NCBI GenBank assembly: GCA_947630025.1
Contig: CANRFZ010000002.1
Span: forward strand, 62,001 to 126,000
DNA: 64,000 bases
DNA from: an uncultured Lachnospiraceae bacterium
Lineage (GTDB): Bacteria; Bacillota; Clostridia; Lachnospirales; Lachnospiraceae
Direction: 5' to 3'
This document shows, piece after piece, positions 33,217-43,597 of the stretch. Within the stretch, counting starts at the first letter, position 1; each line of letters starts with the position of its first letter. The position numbers and the translations under genes were made by a program. The notes under the pieces are model-generated. The model ran no database searches. It was not told where the DNA came from and was given only the letters and a program-made list of their open reading frames with translations.

Positions 33217-34155
33217 TCAATCCAGCACCATCTTGGCCGCGCCGTAGATACCGGCGTCATTTCCCAGCGTCGCCAGCGCGAACTGCGTGTTGCGGCAGCC
33301 GTGGAACACCGTCCTGTCAAAAGCGGGTTTGATATAGTCAAAGAGCACTTCTCCGGCCTTGGAAACGCCGCCGCCGATGACAAAAATCTCCGGGTTCACA
33401 ACGCCGGCGATGACGGCCAGCCCTTTGCCCAGATATTCCCCGAACTGCTGCGCCACCTCTATGGCGAGGGCGTCCCCTGCCTTCACCGCGTCAAAAACCG
33501 TCTTGGCGGAAACCTCGCCGTTCCGCAGCACACTGTCCTTGTCGTCCGCCTGCAGCCTTCTCGCCGCCAGCCTCGTAATACCCGTTGCGGAGGCATATTC
33601 CTCCAGACATCCGTAATTGCCGCAGCCGCACGCCTCCGTCTCATGATCCTCCACATGAATGTGCCCGATCTCGCCGCCGGAGCCGGTGGCGCCCGTCAGG
33701 ATTCTGCCGTTAATGATAATGCCGCCGCCTACGCCTGTGCCCAGCGTGACCGCCACCAGATTGGCGTGCCCTTGGCCGCCGCCCTTCCACATCTCGCCCA
33801 GAGCCGCGACATTGGCGTCGTTGCCGCCCTCCACTCTCATGCCATCCAGCAGCGAGGACAACTCCCGCTTCAGGTGCATCTCACCCCAGCCGAGATTGAC
33901 CGCCCGGTGGATCACGCCTGCCCCGTCAACCGGCCCCGGCGCGCCTACGCCCACGCCCGCCACATCGGTTTTCGGAATATTTCTTTCGGACATTTTGGCC
34001 AGAACACTGTCTGCGATATCCGGCAGAATATTTTTTCCGCCGTCTTCGGTTCTCGTGGGAATTTCCCATTTGTCCAGCACATTTCCGCTTACGTCAAACA
34101 ACCCCAGCTTGACGGTCGTGCCGCCGATATCTACTCCAAATACATACTTTGCCAT
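33217..34155 (-). CDS. glk: ROK-family glucokinase
   Basis: A 312-residue sugar kinase. FGVDIGGTTVKLGLF is the phosphate-binding loop, GGNDANVAALGE holds the catalytic Asp, and ACGCGNYGCLEEYAS is the zinc-binding ROK signature. It phosphorylates glucose, and possibly other hexoses, with ATP. Bacterial GlkA of this family belongs to the carbon-control network, which suits its place between hprK and murB. A GGGGGTAAAG site precedes the start. Confidence 0.9.
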   Translation of the reverse strand: MAKYVFGVDIGGTTVKLGLFDVSGNVLDKWEIPTRTEDGGKNILPDIADSVLAKMSERNIPKTDVAGVGVGAPGPVDGAGVIHRAVNLGWGEMHLKRELSSLLDGMRVEGGNDANVAALGEMWKGGGQGHANLVAVTLGTGVGGGIIINGRILTGATGSGGEIGHIHVEDHETEACGCGNYGCLEEYASATGITRLAARRLQADDKDSVLRNGEVSAKTVFDAVKAGDALAIEVAQQFGEYLGKGLAVIAGVVNPEIFVIGGGVSKAGEVLFDYIKPAFDRTVFHGCRNTQFALATLGNDAGIYGAAKMVLD

Positions 34156-34198
34156 CTTTACCCCCTGATTCTGCGCCGCTCTTTTTGCGCGTATTTTT

Positions 34199-35140
34199 TT
34201 ATACTTCGTCTTCGTCCCGCCTGCTCGCCAGAGATTCCTGCACGCGCTTATACAATTCCTGCGCGGCGTTGTAGCCCATCTTCTTCTGCCTGTGGTTTAC
34301 CGCCGCCGATTCGCATATAATCGCCAGATTACGTCCCGGTCTGATCGGAATGCTATGACAGACGATTTTGTTGCCCAGATACTCCGTGTATTCCTCCTCC
34401 AGCCCCAGACGGTCGTATTCCTTGTCCTTATCCCAGTCCTCCAGCTTGATCACCAGATCGACGGACTGGGTATCCTTGACGCTGGACGCGCCGTAGAGAG
34501 CCTTTACATCCACGATACCGATACCGCGCAGCTCGATAAAGTGCTTCGTGATATCCGGCGCGGAACCCACCAGCGTGTCCTCGCTGACTCTCCGCAGCTC
34601 CACCACGTCGTCTGTCACGAGCCGGTGTCCTCTCTTGATCAGCTCCAGCGCCGCCTCAGACTTACCGATGCCGCTTTCTCCCGTAATCAGCACGCCCTCG
34701 CCGTAGACATCCACGAGAACGCCGTGCACAGAGATGCAGGGGGCGAGCTGCACGTTCAGCCATCTGATGATCTCCGCCATGCACGTGGACGTCGCTTTCC
34801 TGCTCATCAGGAGCGGCACGCCGTACTTGACTGCGATCTCGCGGAACAGGTCGTTGGGCTGCAGCTCCCGGCAGAATATGATGCCGGGGATCGGATTGTT
34901 GAGCAGTTTTTCAAAAATCTCCCGCTGCCGCTCCGTCTCCAGTCCGTTCATATAGGAATATTCCACAAAGCCGATGATCTGCAGGCGCGTCGTCTCAAAA
35001 TGCTCAAAATACCCCGCCATCTGGAGCGCCGGCCTGTTGATGTCCGGCTGCGTCACTTTGATCTTGGAGATATCGATTTCCGGTGTCAGATTCTCCAATT
35101 TGAACTTTTCGATTACCTTTGCTAAACTGATGCTCGCCAT
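34199..35140 (-). CDS. hprK: HPr kinase/phosphorylase
   Basis: A 313-residue bifunctional enzyme. The P-loop GESGIGKSEAALELIKRGH lies near residues 152-170, DDVVEL and ELRGIGIVDVKALYG follow, and the C-terminal part has PIRPGRNLA, the HprK signature. It phosphorylates HPr and Crh at Ser46 under high fructose-bisphosphate and reverses this at high phosphate. Its likely partner with Ser46 is encoded six genes away on the same strand. It has its own promoter. Confidence 0.95.
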   Translation of the reverse strand: MASISLAKVIEKFKLENLTPEIDISKIKVTQPDINRPALQMAGYFEHFETTRLQIIGFVEYSYMNGLETERQREIFEKLLNNPIPGIIFCRELQPNDLFREIAVKYGVPLLMSRKATSTCMAEIIRWLNVQLAPCISVHGVLVDVYGEGVLITGESGIGKSEAALELIKRGHRLVTDDVVELRRVSEDTLVGSAPDITKHFIELRGIGIVDVKALYGASSVKDTQSVDLVIKLEDWDKDKEYDRLGLEEEYTEYLGNKIVCHSIPIRPGRNLAIICESAAVNHRQKKMGYNAAQELYKRVQESLASRRDEDEV

Positions 35141-35248
35141 ATCTACCTCTATTTCTGCGCTGCTTTTTTATTTCCGGCGAGTTTGCGGCGGGCAGCGCAC
35201 AGACACAAACCTCGCGGTTGCAGAGTTACGTTTTCATCTTTTTTGTTT

Positions 35249-35277
35249 ATTTTATCACACAGAAGTGCGCTTCGCAA
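35249..35277 (-). promoter_or_regulatory. promoter of the hprK cluster
   Basis: On the minus strand TTGCGA (35272-35277) and TAAAAT (35249-35254) are 17 bp apart; TGA before the -10 makes it an extended type. It lies about 110 bp before hprK and probably serves hprK through the HPr-like gene. Confidence 0.6.
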
Positions 35278-35354
35278 TAACGGGGCGGCGATGAGGATGA
35301 CGCCTGCGCGGTGTTTTGCCCTCTGACGTTTGTGCAGGAGCCTTTCCGCCGGCG

Positions 35355-37226
35355 TTATGTCTCCTTTTTTTCCTCAAAATACGCCCGTATCTGCGCGGCG
35401 ATATGCGCCGGAATCTCCGGCACCTCGCATAGCTGCTCCACGGAAGCCTCTTTGATCTCGTCTATGGATCTGAACCGCTTCATCAGCGCCTTGCGGCGCG
35501 CGGGCCCCACGCCGGGGATCTCGTCCAGCACCGACTTTACCTGCGCCTTGGAGCGCAGGGAACGGTGATACTCGATGGCGAAGCGGTGCGCTTCATCCTG
35601 TATCCTCGTGATCAGCTTAAATCCCTCCGAATGGGTGTCGATGGGAATTTCCTCATTCTGATAATACAGCCCTCTGGTTCGATGGTTATCGTCCTTGACC
35701 ATGCCGCAGACGGGAATATCCAGATGCAGCTCCTCCAAAACCTGAAGCGCGATATTGACCTGCCCCTTGCCGCCGTCCATCAGCAGCAGATCCGGAAATT
35801 TCGTAAAACTGCCAAATTCATGGCCGATCTCCCGGCGGCTCAGCTCCTCTTTTTCTTCCATGCCGTGAAGGAAACGTCTCGTGAGCACTTCTTTCATGCA
35901 GGCGTAGTCATCCGGCCCCGACACTGACTGAATGCGGAATTTCCTGTAATCGCTATGCTTTGCCTTTCCTTTTTCAAAGACCACCATGGAACCGACGTTG
36001 GCAAATCCGCTGATATTGGAAATATCGTATGCCTCCATCCGGCTGATATGCTCCAGCCCCAGCAGTGCGGCGATCTCCTTGACGGCGCCGATCGTCCGGC
36101 CTTCTTCCCTCTTGATGCGCTCCTTGTCCTGATGCAGCACGAGCCCGGCGTTCTGCGCGGCCAGTTCCACCAGCTTCTCCTTGGCGCCGATCTTCGGCAC
36201 CCGGATATAAACTCTGCTTCCCTTGCGGCTGCTCAGCCATTTCTCCAAGATCTCGATGTCGGCGATCTCCTCCTGTATCATCAGCTCCCGCGGGATAAAA
36301 GGCGTGCCCGCATAAAACTGTTTGACGAAATCAAGCAGAATCTGCGCCGGACGACAGCCCTGCGTATGCGTCATATAAAAGTGTTCCCTGCCGATCAGCC
36401 TGCCGTCCCGCACAAAGAACACCTGCACCACCGCGTCCGTCTCGTCCTGCGCCAGCGCGATGACGTCCTTGTCCTCTCCGTCGCTGTCGGTGATCTTCTG
36501 CTTCTGGGCAACGCTTTTTACACTGTTATACAGATCGCGGTAACGGATCGCGTCCTCAAATTCGAGATTTTCCGACGCCTGTGTCATTTTTTCTTCCAGA
36601 TCTTTCAGAATGGGCTTGTAATTGCCGTTCAGAAAATCCAATGCCTGTTCCACCCGCGCCCTGTAATCTTCTTTGCTGATATAGTCCTGACACGGTGCAA
36701 GACACTGCTTGATATGATAGTTGAGACACGGCCTCTCCAGCCCGATATCCCGTGGCAGCCTGCGGCTGCAGGTTCTTAGCTGGTAGAGTTTATTCATCAG
36801 GTCAATCGTATCTTTGACCGCCGCCGCGTTGGTATAGGGGCCGAAATATTTGGAACGGTCTTTTTTCATCTCCCGCGAAAAAAGAATGCGCGGATATTCT
36901 TCGCCCATCGTCACTTTGATATACGGATATGTCTTGTCGTCCTTCAGCATGGTATTATACTTCGGACTGTATTCTTTGATCAGATTATTCTCCAGCACAA
37001 GCGCTTCCAGTTCGGAATCGGTCACAATATATTCAAACCCGGCGATCTGCTGCACCATCCTGTCGATCTGGGGCCCTCTCCCGACGATCTTGCGGAAATA
37101 GGATCTGACGCGGTTATGCAGATTAACCGCCTTCCCCACATAGATAATGGTGTCGGCGGCATCATGCATAAGATATACTCCCGGCGAGTTGGGAAGTTTT
37201 TTTAATTCCTCGTCAAAATCAAACAT
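35355..37226 (-). CDS. uvrC: excinuclease ABC subunit C (UvrC)
   Basis: A 623-residue DNA-repair nuclease. The GIY-YIG domain ([19 protein letters not shown]) opens the protein, a UVR motif ([22 protein letters not shown]) is near residue 210, an RNase-H-like domain ([13 protein letters not shown]) is near 480, and tandem helix-hairpin-helix motifs ([16 protein letters not shown]) end it. It makes both incisions around bulky DNA lesions. It starts 8 bp after the ftsH stop, so the two may share a transcript. Confidence 0.96.
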   Translation of the reverse strand: MFDFDEELKKLPNSPGVYLMHDAADTIIYVGKAVNLHNRVRSYFRKIVGRGPQIDRMVQQIAGFEYIVTDSELEALVLENNLIKEYSPKYNTMLKDDKTYPYIKVTMGEEYPRILFSREMKKDRSKYFGPYTNAAAVKDTIDLMNKLYQLRTCSRRLPRDIGLERPCLNYHIKQCLAPCQDYISKEDYRARVEQALDFLNGNYKPILKDLEEKMTQASENLEFEDAIRYRDLYNSVKSVAQKQKITDSDGEDKDVIALAQDETDAVVQVFFVRDGRLIGREHFYMTHTQGCRPAQILLDFVKQFYAGTPFIPRELMIQEEIADIEILEKWLSSRKGSRVYIRVPKIGAKEKLVELAAQNAGLVLHQDKERIKREEGRTIGAVKEIAALLGLEHISRMEAYDISNISGFANVGSMVVFEKGKAKHSDYRKFRIQSVSGPDDYACMKEVLTRRFLHGMEEKEELSRREIGHEFGSFTKFPDLLLMDGGKGQVNIALQVLEELHLDIPVCGMVKDDNHRTRGLYYQNEEIPIDTHSEGFKLITRIQDEAHRFAIEYHRSLRSKAQVKSVLDEIPGVGPARRKALMKRFRSIDEIKEASVEQLCEVPEIPAHIAAQIRAYFEEKKET

Positions 37227-37234
37227 ATTTTTTC

Positions 37235-39727
37235 CTAATGTTCCGCGCTGTCCTCTCCGCCGCTCTCCGCTCCGGCAGGCGGAGCCGTCTCCGTCGTCTG
37301 CTGCGGCACGTTCTGCACGACGCCCTGCGGCTGCTGCATATCATGTGCTATATTCTGCGGCTGCGGAGCCTGCACGGTATCCGGCGCCTGCCCCGCCGTC
37401 TGCTGCATACTCTGAGGCTGATTCTGCGGCTGCGGCATATTCACGGGCTGCCCCGGCATATTCTGCGGCGGCGCGGACGGCTGCCCCCACTGCTGCCCCG
37501 GATTCCAATACTGCGGCTGTCCGGGCGGCGTCTGCCGGTTCCACTGTTGCTGCTGCCTATATGCCTGTGAACCCCACGGCTGGCCCGGTATCTGCCCCGG
37601 CGCCTGCGGCATACTCTGAGGCTGCCCCGGCATCTGCGGCATATTGACCGGCTGGCCGGGCATATTCTGCGGCGGCACGGACGGCTGCCCCGACATACCG
37701 GACGGCTGGCCGGGCATCTGCGGCATATTCTGGGGCGGTACGGGCTGCCTCTCCTGCCCGCCGGCCGCGTTTTTGCCGCCTTCCTCATCGGTTTCCTCCG
37801 GTTCGGGCAGTCCTTTTTCCTTGCGGAAAATCTTCATAAACTCCTTGCCGGTAATCGTCTCTTTTTCAATCAGATATGCCGCCAGCTTATCCATGATTTC
37901 ACGGTTTTCCTTCAGCAGCTTCTTGGCCTGCTTATAGCTGTCGCGCAGCATCTTCATCACTTCGCTGTCGATATCCGCCGCCGTCACATCGGAGCAGGTC
38001 AGGGACGCGCTTCCGTCCAAATACTGGCTCTCCACCGTGGCCAGCCCCATCAGGCCGAACTTCTTGCTCATGCCGAACCGGGTAATCATGTTGCGCGCAA
38101 TACTTGTCGCCTGTTCGATATCGTTGGCCGCGCCTGTGGTAACGGTGTCAAATACAATCTCCTCGGCGGCGCGCCCGCCCAGCAGCCCTACCAGCCTGTC
38201 GCGCAGCTCCGCCTCGGTATCCAGATATTTCTCCTCCTCCGGCACGTGCATGACATAGCCGAGCGCCCCCATCGTGCGGGGTACGATGGTAATCTTCTGC
38301 ACCGGTTCGGAATTTTTCTGCAGCGCGCTGATCAGCGCGTGTCCGACCTCATGATAGGAGACGATCCTTCTCTCCTCCTTGCTCATGATGCGGTCTTTTT
38401 TCTCCTTGCCCACGAGCACCTGCTCCACCGCGTCGAACAGATCCTTCTGGCTCACGTATTCCCTGCCGCTCTTGACGGCGTTGATCGCCGCCTCGTTGAT
38501 CATATTGGCCAGATCGGAGCCCACCGCGCCGGAAGTGGCCAGCGCGATCTCGTTCAGATCTACCGATTCGTCCAGCCGGACGTCCTTTGCGTGGACTTTT
38601 AATATCTCCACCCGGCCCTTTAAGTCGGGTTTGTCTACAATAATCCTCCTGTCAAACCGCCCCGGGCGCAGCAGCGCCTTATCCAGAATTTCCGGGCGGT
38701 TGGTCGCCGCCAGAATGATAATGCCTTTCCTGCCGTCGAAGCCGTCCATCTCGGACAATAACTGGTTCAATGTCTGCTCCCGCTCCTCGTTGCCGCCGCC
38801 GTACTTGGAATCCCGGCTCCGCCCGATGGCGTCGATCTCATCGATGAAAACGATGCAGGGAGCGTTTTTCTCGGCCTCCTTGAACAGATCGCGGACTCTG
38901 GACGCGCCCACGCCGACATACAGTTCGATAAAGTCCGAACCGGAGAGGGAGAAAAACGGAACGTGCGCTTCGCCCGCCACCGCCTTGGCGAGCAGCGTCT
39001 TACCCGTACCGGGAGGGCCCACCAGCAGCGCGCCCTTCGGCAGTCTCGCGCCGATCTTGGAATATTTGCCGGGATTGTGCAGGAAGTCCACGACCTCCAC
39101 CAGCGATTCCTTGGCTTCGTCCTCTCCCGCTACGTCTTTGAACGTGATTCCCGTCTCTTTCTGCACATATGCCTTGGCCGTGCTCTTGCCCACGCCCATG
39201 GGCCCGCCCTTGCCGCCCATGCGCCGGAACAGGAGGCTCATCAGCCCCCACATCAGCAGAACCGGCAGGATATAGTAGAGCAGCACCGTCATGATTACGC
39301 TGGAACTGTCGGAAGTCTGCTTATTGACATCCACGTCATATTTTAACAAACGCTGCGTCAGCGTGTCGTCGTCCTCCATCTTGCCCGTATAGTATGTGAT
39401 GCCGCCGAAATTGTACGACGGCATAAACGGCAGAGTCGCCGTCTGCGCCTCGGGATAGATGATGATTCTGTCCGTATCTACCGTGACGCTGTTTACTTCG
39501 CCGTTCTCCACCATCTTGACGAAGGCGTTGTAGGTGATCTCCTGATTGCTCGCGCCGGTGAGCATCTTCATAAACATACTGATGAAAAACAGCGTGACCA
39601 CCGCAGCAATCACCAGCATAATTAAATTCTGTCTGCGCGGGTCCTGTCCGCCGCCGCGCTGCCCGCCGCCGGGCCCTCCGGGGCCGCGGCCCGAGCCGTT
39701 GTCATAAGGGTTATAATTATCAGCCAT
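37235..39727 (-). CDS. ftsH: ATP-dependent zinc metalloprotease FtsH with long low-complexity C-terminus
   Basis: An 830-residue membrane AAA protease. A Gly-rich N-terminus precedes the first membrane helix; a short outside domain and second helix follow. Walker A GPPGTGKT is near residue 237, FIDEIDAIG near 295, and the arginine finger region RPGRFDRR follows. The zinc motif HEVGH (458-462) has Val where HEAGH is usual. From about 645 on the protein is almost only Pro, Gln, Met, Gly and Asn, with PQNMP and GQP units repeated; ordinary FtsH ends near 610-650. ATG 39727 is chosen because [10 protein letters not shown] begins there after GAGG; the frame stays open to 39847. Confidence 0.93.
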   Translation of the reverse strand: MADNYNPYDNGSGRGPGGPGGGQRGGGQDPRRQNLIMLVIAAVVTLFFISMFMKMLTGASNQEITYNAFVKMVENGEVNSVTVDTDRIIIYPEAQTATLPFMPSYNFGGITYYTGKMEDDDTLTQRLLKYDVDVNKQTSDSSSVIMTVLLYYILPVLLMWGLMSLLFRRMGGKGGPMGVGKSTAKAYVQKETGITFKDVAGEDEAKESLVEVVDFLHNPGKYSKIGARLPKGALLVGPPGTGKTLLAKAVAGEAHVPFFSLSGSDFIELYVGVGASRVRDLFKEAEKNAPCIVFIDEIDAIGRSRDSKYGGGNEEREQTLNQLLSEMDGFDGRKGIIILAATNRPEILDKALLRPGRFDRRIIVDKPDLKGRVEILKVHAKDVRLDESVDLNEIALATSGAVGSDLANMINEAAINAVKSGREYVSQKDLFDAVEQVLVGKEKKDRIMSKEERRIVSYHEVGHALISALQKNSEPVQKITIVPRTMGALGYVMHVPEEEKYLDTEAELRDRLVGLLGGRAAEEIVFDTVTTGAANDIEQATSIARNMITRFGMSKKFGLMGLATVESQYLDGSASLTCSDVTAADIDSEVMKMLRDSYKQAKKLLKENREIMDKLAAYLIEKETITGKEFMKIFRKEKGLPEPEETDEEGGKNAAGGQERQPVPPQNMPQMPGQPSGMSGQPSVPPQNMPGQPVNMPQMPGQPQSMPQAPGQIPGQPWGSQAYRQQQQWNRQTPPGQPQYWNPGQQWGQPSAPPQNMPGQPVNMPQPQNQPQSMQQTAGQAPDTVQAPQPQNIAHDMQQPQGVVQNVPQQTTETAPPAGAESGGEDSAEH

Positions 39728-39818
39728 GAGGCATCCTCGCTTTCCCAAATTCTGTGATGGGCCGGCCTGCAGCACCCTCTGCCGTGCGGCAGCATTCCGC
39801 AGTTTGCCAGCTATGTTT

Positions 39819-39847
39819 AGTATATATAAGGGAAAAACATAAATCAA
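39819..39847 (-). promoter_or_regulatory. promoter of ftsH
   Basis: On the minus strand TTGATT (39842-39847) and TATACT (39819-39824) are 17 bp apart, about 90 bp before the ftsH start. Confidence 0.65.
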
Positions 39848-39888
39848 TATGCGAATTATGAATTTCAGGACACAAGTATTAAAGAAAT

Positions 39889-40224
39889 CTAAATTTTCTG
39901 TTTTTTATCCCGCAGACGGTATAACGGCAGATAACACGCCATCATGACCAGATAGAGGAGAATGCCCCTTCTGCCGTAGGCGGCGGCATAACTGAAATTC
40001 TTCCACTGGTTCTGCTCTGCCGCCAGCGCGCAGAGTCCTGTCATCTCCGGCGCAGCGTCTCCCCGCTGCACAGTCTGTATATCCTCCTGCGTGATTCCCA
40101 CGAACCCCATTTCATGCGCATATTCGTCCGCCGCGCCCCGAAAGCTCCCTATGGCCGCGCAGCATATGACAATCGCCGCACCCAGATATAATTTTTCTCT
40201 CAAAAGAATCAAATATGCTCTCAT
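39889..40224 (-). CDS. small membrane protein, unknown
   Basis: A 111-residue protein of no recognised family. One hydrophobic segment is at about residues 12-30 and another at 85-103, separated by about 50 polar residues likely outside the cell. Its ATG overlaps the stop of the large membrane-protein gene (ATGA), so the two are probably translated together and may act together. The frame extends upstream to 40308, but that stretch lies inside the preceding gene. An accessory subunit of the GT-C-like protein is a reasonable guess only. Confidence 0.55.
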   Translation of the reverse strand: MRAYLILLREKLYLGAAIVICCAAIGSFRGAADEYAHEMGFVGITQEDIQTVQRGDAAPEMTGLCALAAEQNQWKNFSYAAAYGRRGILLYLVMMACYLPLYRLRDKKQKI

Positions 40225-41837
40225 TCCGCTCCTCCCGCCGCCAGTCTGTATATGTGGTAGCTGCTGTCGGACGCCAGACGCTGATACGCCGCTCCCTCCA
40301 GAACACATTCCTGCGGCGCGTAGATGATAACGTCCTGCTCCGGATTTTTCCGCCCGCTCAAAGTCTCCCGGCTGATGCCGTCCCGGACAAAATCGTCCAG
40401 CGGCAGAATCTTGAACCCCGCATATTCCCCAAACTCAAAAAAGTAATTGTGCAGCAGGCTGTCCCTTTCTTTTTCGATATAGATACAGTCATATCCCCTG
40501 TAGTCCTCGGACACCCTGTAAAATCCGTCTCTGAGCGTCTCGTGGCGCGCCAGCCGGGGCAGGGTATTCCGGGCATTTCCGAGATAGGAACGAACCGTGT
40601 CCGGCGAATACATAACGGTGATACACAACAGGGCGGCCATGACAACGAGAACCGACGGCAGGCCACCACCCAGCGCCTTTTTCAGCACGCCGATCAGCGC
40701 CATCGAAACCGCCACCACCGCCGCCAGATAAGCGGGCGTCCAGTAATAGAGCAGACCGCCGCCCTCATCCAGCGTAAATATGAGAACGGAATATAGCAGA
40801 CCGCTCACCGCCGCCGCGATCATACAGAACTTTTTCGCAGCGTCTTGTCCGAGTGCCGGCTTCTCCCGCCGAACGAATAGCGCCAAGATCCCGGCAGCCG
40901 CCGGAACAACCAGAAACCACACGCCTCTCCCGTTTAGGAACAGATCGTTCCCATATTCCAGATAACGCTTGAACGCGGCCACGGACCACCGCGTCGTCTC
41001 CGCGTGCTTCTCCTGCGCATTTCCAAAAATATGCCACATAACCCACGGATAGACAATCCATGACAAGGCCAGGCCGATCACGCCGGAGTACAGATAATGG
41101 CACAGGGCATACCGCTTCTTGGCCGCAATCAGGTAAATAACAAAAAGTCCCGACACCAGTGCGGCATACACATAGAAATAATAATGTGTCAGCGATCCGA
41201 GGACAATGCAGCCGATCAGGGCGGCGAGATACCGCTTGCGCCAGCAGGCCGCTTTGACCAGCCGGACGTGGAGATAAAAATACCATGTGCAGAACAGGAA
41301 AAGCAGCATATACATCCGTGCCCACACGAACAAAAATTTCATACTGCCCATCAGCGTCATAAGCAGGATGGGAACCAGCGCATATTCCGTCCTGCCGTAC
41401 AACAGGCGGAACAACTGCACCAGAAGCACATCTGCCAATAACAATGCGGCCAGATTGACCAGCATCGTGTATAACACGGAAAACCGGCCCGGCTGCAGCG
41501 ACGACAGCGTGTGAACAATAAAATAGTACAACGGCGGATGGACGTCGAACCGCTGATGGAGATATACCGCCGAATAATTGAATCTGTCATAGCTCTCGAC
41601 CACATAGTTTTCTTTTAAAATATGGGCGTTGATCCATCCGTTGTCATTGGGAAACGTGTCGTAATTGGCGTCTATAAAATTATAGCAGTAAGGATTGTTG
41701 GACAATGTGTAGGAAAAAATACCGTCCGAATTGATCACCGTGCGGATCTGCAGCAGGAAAACCAATGCACACTGCGCCAATATCAGCATGGCTGTCAGAA
41801 TCACTTGATATGTTTCGCGGCTGCGTTCCTGCGGCAT
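40221..41837 (-). CDS. GT-C/PMT-like membrane glycosyltransferase
   Basis: A 538-residue protein with about eleven helices. After the first helix comes a long outside loop, then FDVHPPLYYFIVHTL, the D-x-H-P-P-L-Y-Y motif common to ArnT/PMT-like GT-C proteins. These use polyprenyl-phosphate sugars to modify lipids, glycans or proteins outside the membrane. GGAGGAGGAGAAACGAA precedes ATG 41837. With the 111-residue protein it forms a two-gene unit, divergent from pyrG. It is separate from the main glycan region. The acceptor is unknown. Confidence 0.65.
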   Translation of the reverse strand: MPQERSRETYQVILTAMLILAQCALVFLLQIRTVINSDGIFSYTLSNNPYCYNFIDANYDTFPNDNGWINAHILKENYVVESYDRFNYSAVYLHQRFDVHPPLYYFIVHTLSSLQPGRFSVLYTMLVNLAALLLADVLLVQLFRLLYGRTEYALVPILLMTLMGSMKFLFVWARMYMLLFLFCTWYFYLHVRLVKAACWRKRYLAALIGCIVLGSLTHYYFYVYAALVSGLFVIYLIAAKKRYALCHYLYSGVIGLALSWIVYPWVMWHIFGNAQEKHAETTRWSVAAFKRYLEYGNDLFLNGRGVWFLVVPAAAGILALFVRREKPALGQDAAKKFCMIAAAVSGLLYSVLIFTLDEGGGLLYYWTPAYLAAVVAVSMALIGVLKKALGGGLPSVLVVMAALLCITVMYSPDTVRSYLGNARNTLPRLARHETLRDGFYRVSEDYRGYDCIYIEKERDSLLHNYFFEFGEYAGFKILPLDDFVRDGISRETLSGRKNPEQDVIIYAPQECVLEGAAYQRLASDSSYHIYRLAAGGAE

Positions 41838-41857
41838 TTCGTTTCTCCTCCTCCCAT

Positions 41858-41885
41858 ATCATATCAGTTTTTCTGTTTTTTTCAA
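41858..41885 (-). promoter_or_regulatory. promoter of the GT-C-like gene
   Basis: On the minus strand TTGAAA (41880-41885) and TATGAT (41858-41863) are 16 bp apart, with TGA before the -10. It lies 20 bp before the start codon and faces away from pyrG. Confidence 0.55.
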
Positions 41886-41913
41886 CTTTTATCATTTTTT
41901 TGACGATTACAGT

Positions 41914-41942
41914 AGATTTTTCCCCGGCTTCCATTGTATAAT
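41914..41942 (+). promoter_or_regulatory. candidate promoter of pyrG
   Basis: A perfect TATAAT at 41937-41942 lies 35 bp before the start codon. The 17-bp position upstream has only AGATTT, so the -35 is poor. No transcript-start hairpin typical of pyrG attenuation is seen in the short leader. Confidence 0.4.
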
Positions 41943-41977
41943 AGGAATGAAATTTTTGACAGAAGGAACGGTGGAAA

Positions 41978-43597
41978 ATGGCAGTAAAATACGTTTTTGT
42001 AACCGGCGGCGTCGTGTCCGGCCTCGGCAAAGGCATCACGGCCGCATCTCTGGGGAGATTGTTAAAGGCCCGCGGCTATAAGGTCACGATGCAGAAATTC
42101 GATCCCTACATCAATATCGATCCCGGCACGATGAATCCCATCCAGCACGGCGAAGTGTTTGTCACCGAGGACGGCACGGAAACCGATCTGGATCTGGGCC
42201 ACTATGAGCGCTTCATCGACGAGAATCTGGACAAAAATTCCAACGTGACCACCGGCAAGGTCTACTGGTCTGTGCTCCAGAAGGAGCGCCGTGGCGATTA
42301 CGGCGGAGGCACCGTGCAGGTCATCCCCCATATCACCAACGAGATCAAAAGCCGTTTCTACCGCAATTTTACCGACGAGGAAACCCGCATCGCCATCATC
42401 GAGGTGGGCGGCACGGTGGGCGATATCGAGAGCCAGCCTTTCCTAGAGTCCATCCGCCAGTTCCAGCACGAGGTGGGCCGGGAAAATGCAATCCTGATCC
42501 ATGTGACGCTGATTCCCTATCTGAGCGCGTCTCAGGAGATGAAGACCAAACCCACGCAGGCCAGCGTCAAGGAACTGCAGGGCATGGGACTGCAGCCTGA
42601 CATTATCGTGTGCCGCAGCGAGCGTCCGCTGGATCAGACCTTAAAGGACAAGATCGCCCTGTTCTGCAACGTTCCCAGCCACAGGGTACTGCAGAATCTG
42701 GATGTGGAGCATCTCTACGAAGCGCCTCTGGCCATGGAGAAGGAGCATCTGGCACAGGTGGCCTGCGACTGTCTGAAACTGGACTGCCCGGAGCCCGATC
42801 TGGCCGACTGGAAAGCCGTTGTGGAGGCGCTGCGCACTCCCACGGACGAGGTGACGGTGGCTCTGGTAGGTAAGTATACCCAGCTTCACGACGCCTATAT
42901 CAGCGTTGTGGAAGCGTTAAAGCACGGCGGCATCTCCAACCACTGCGTAGTCAATATCCGCTGGGTGGATTCGGAGACAGTGACCGCGGACAATGTGGAC
43001 GAGCTTCTAAGCGGCGTCAACGGCATACTGGTGCCCGGCGGCTTCGGCGACCGCGGTATCGAAGGCAAGATTCTGGCGATTACCTATGCGCGGGAAAATA
43101 AGATTCCGTTCTTGGGACTGTGTCTGGGAATGCAGCTTGCCATCGTGGAATTTGCAAGAAATGTGATTGGCTACAACGATGCCCATAGCATCGAACTGAA
43201 CCCCTCCACAACGCATCCGGTCATCGCGCTGATGCCCGACCAGAACGGTGTGGAGGATATCGGCGGCACGCTGCGCCTCGGTTCCTACCCCTGCGTGCTG
43301 GACAAGAGCTCCAAAGCGTATGAACTGTACGGCGAGGAGACGATCCACGAGCGCCACAGGCACCGTTATGAAGTAAACAACGATTACCGCGCGGTGCTCA
43401 CGGAGCACGGCATGAAACTGTCGGGCCTGTCTCCGGACGGACGCATTGTGGAGATGTGCGAGCTGCCGGAGCACCCGTTCTTCGTGGCGACGCAGGCGCA
43501 TCCGGAGCTGAAATCCAGACCTAACAGGCCCCATCCGTTGTTCAAAGGCTTTGTCAGGGCGGCGCTGGCATACAAAAACAAACTATCTTCCGACTAA
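41978..43597 (+). CDS. pyrG: CTP synthase
   Basis: A 539-residue two-domain enzyme. The synthetase domain opens [22 protein letters not shown] and has [17 protein letters not shown]. The glutaminase domain has GLCLGMQ with its nucleophile Cys near residue 381, and a later HPE triad motif (QAHPEL). It makes CTP from UTP, ATP and glutamine. It is alone on its strand and converges with the GH16 gene; the two stop codons overlap with no hairpin between them. GGAACGGTGG precedes the start. Confidence 0.97.
   Translation: MAVKYVFVTGGVVSGLGKGITAASLGRLLKARGYKVTMQKFDPYINIDPGTMNPIQHGEVFVTEDGTETDLDLGHYERFIDENLDKNSNVTTGKVYWSVLQKERRGDYGGGTVQVIPHITNEIKSRFYRNFTDEETRIAIIEVGGTVGDIESQPFLESIRQFQHEVGRENAILIHVTLIPYLSASQEMKTKPTQASVKELQGMGLQPDIIVCRSERPLDQTLKDKIALFCNVPSHRVLQNLDVEHLYEAPLAMEKEHLAQVACDCLKLDCPEPDLADWKAVVEALRTPTDEVTVALVGKYTQLHDAYISVVEALKHGGISNHCVVNIRWVDSETVTADNVDELLSGVNGILVPGGFGDRGIEGKILAITYARENKIPFLGLCLGMQLAIVEFARNVIGYNDAHSIELNPSTTHPVIALMPDQNGVEDIGGTLRLGSYPCVLDKSSKAYELYGEETIHERHRHRYEVNNDYRAVLTEHGMKLSGLSPDGRIVEMCELPEHPFFVATQAHPELKSRPNRPHPLFKGFVRAALAYKNKLSSD

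Noticed and set aside
41900..41905. TTGACG as the -35 of pyrG
   Set aside because: It lies 31 bp from the TATAAT, far outside the usual spacing.
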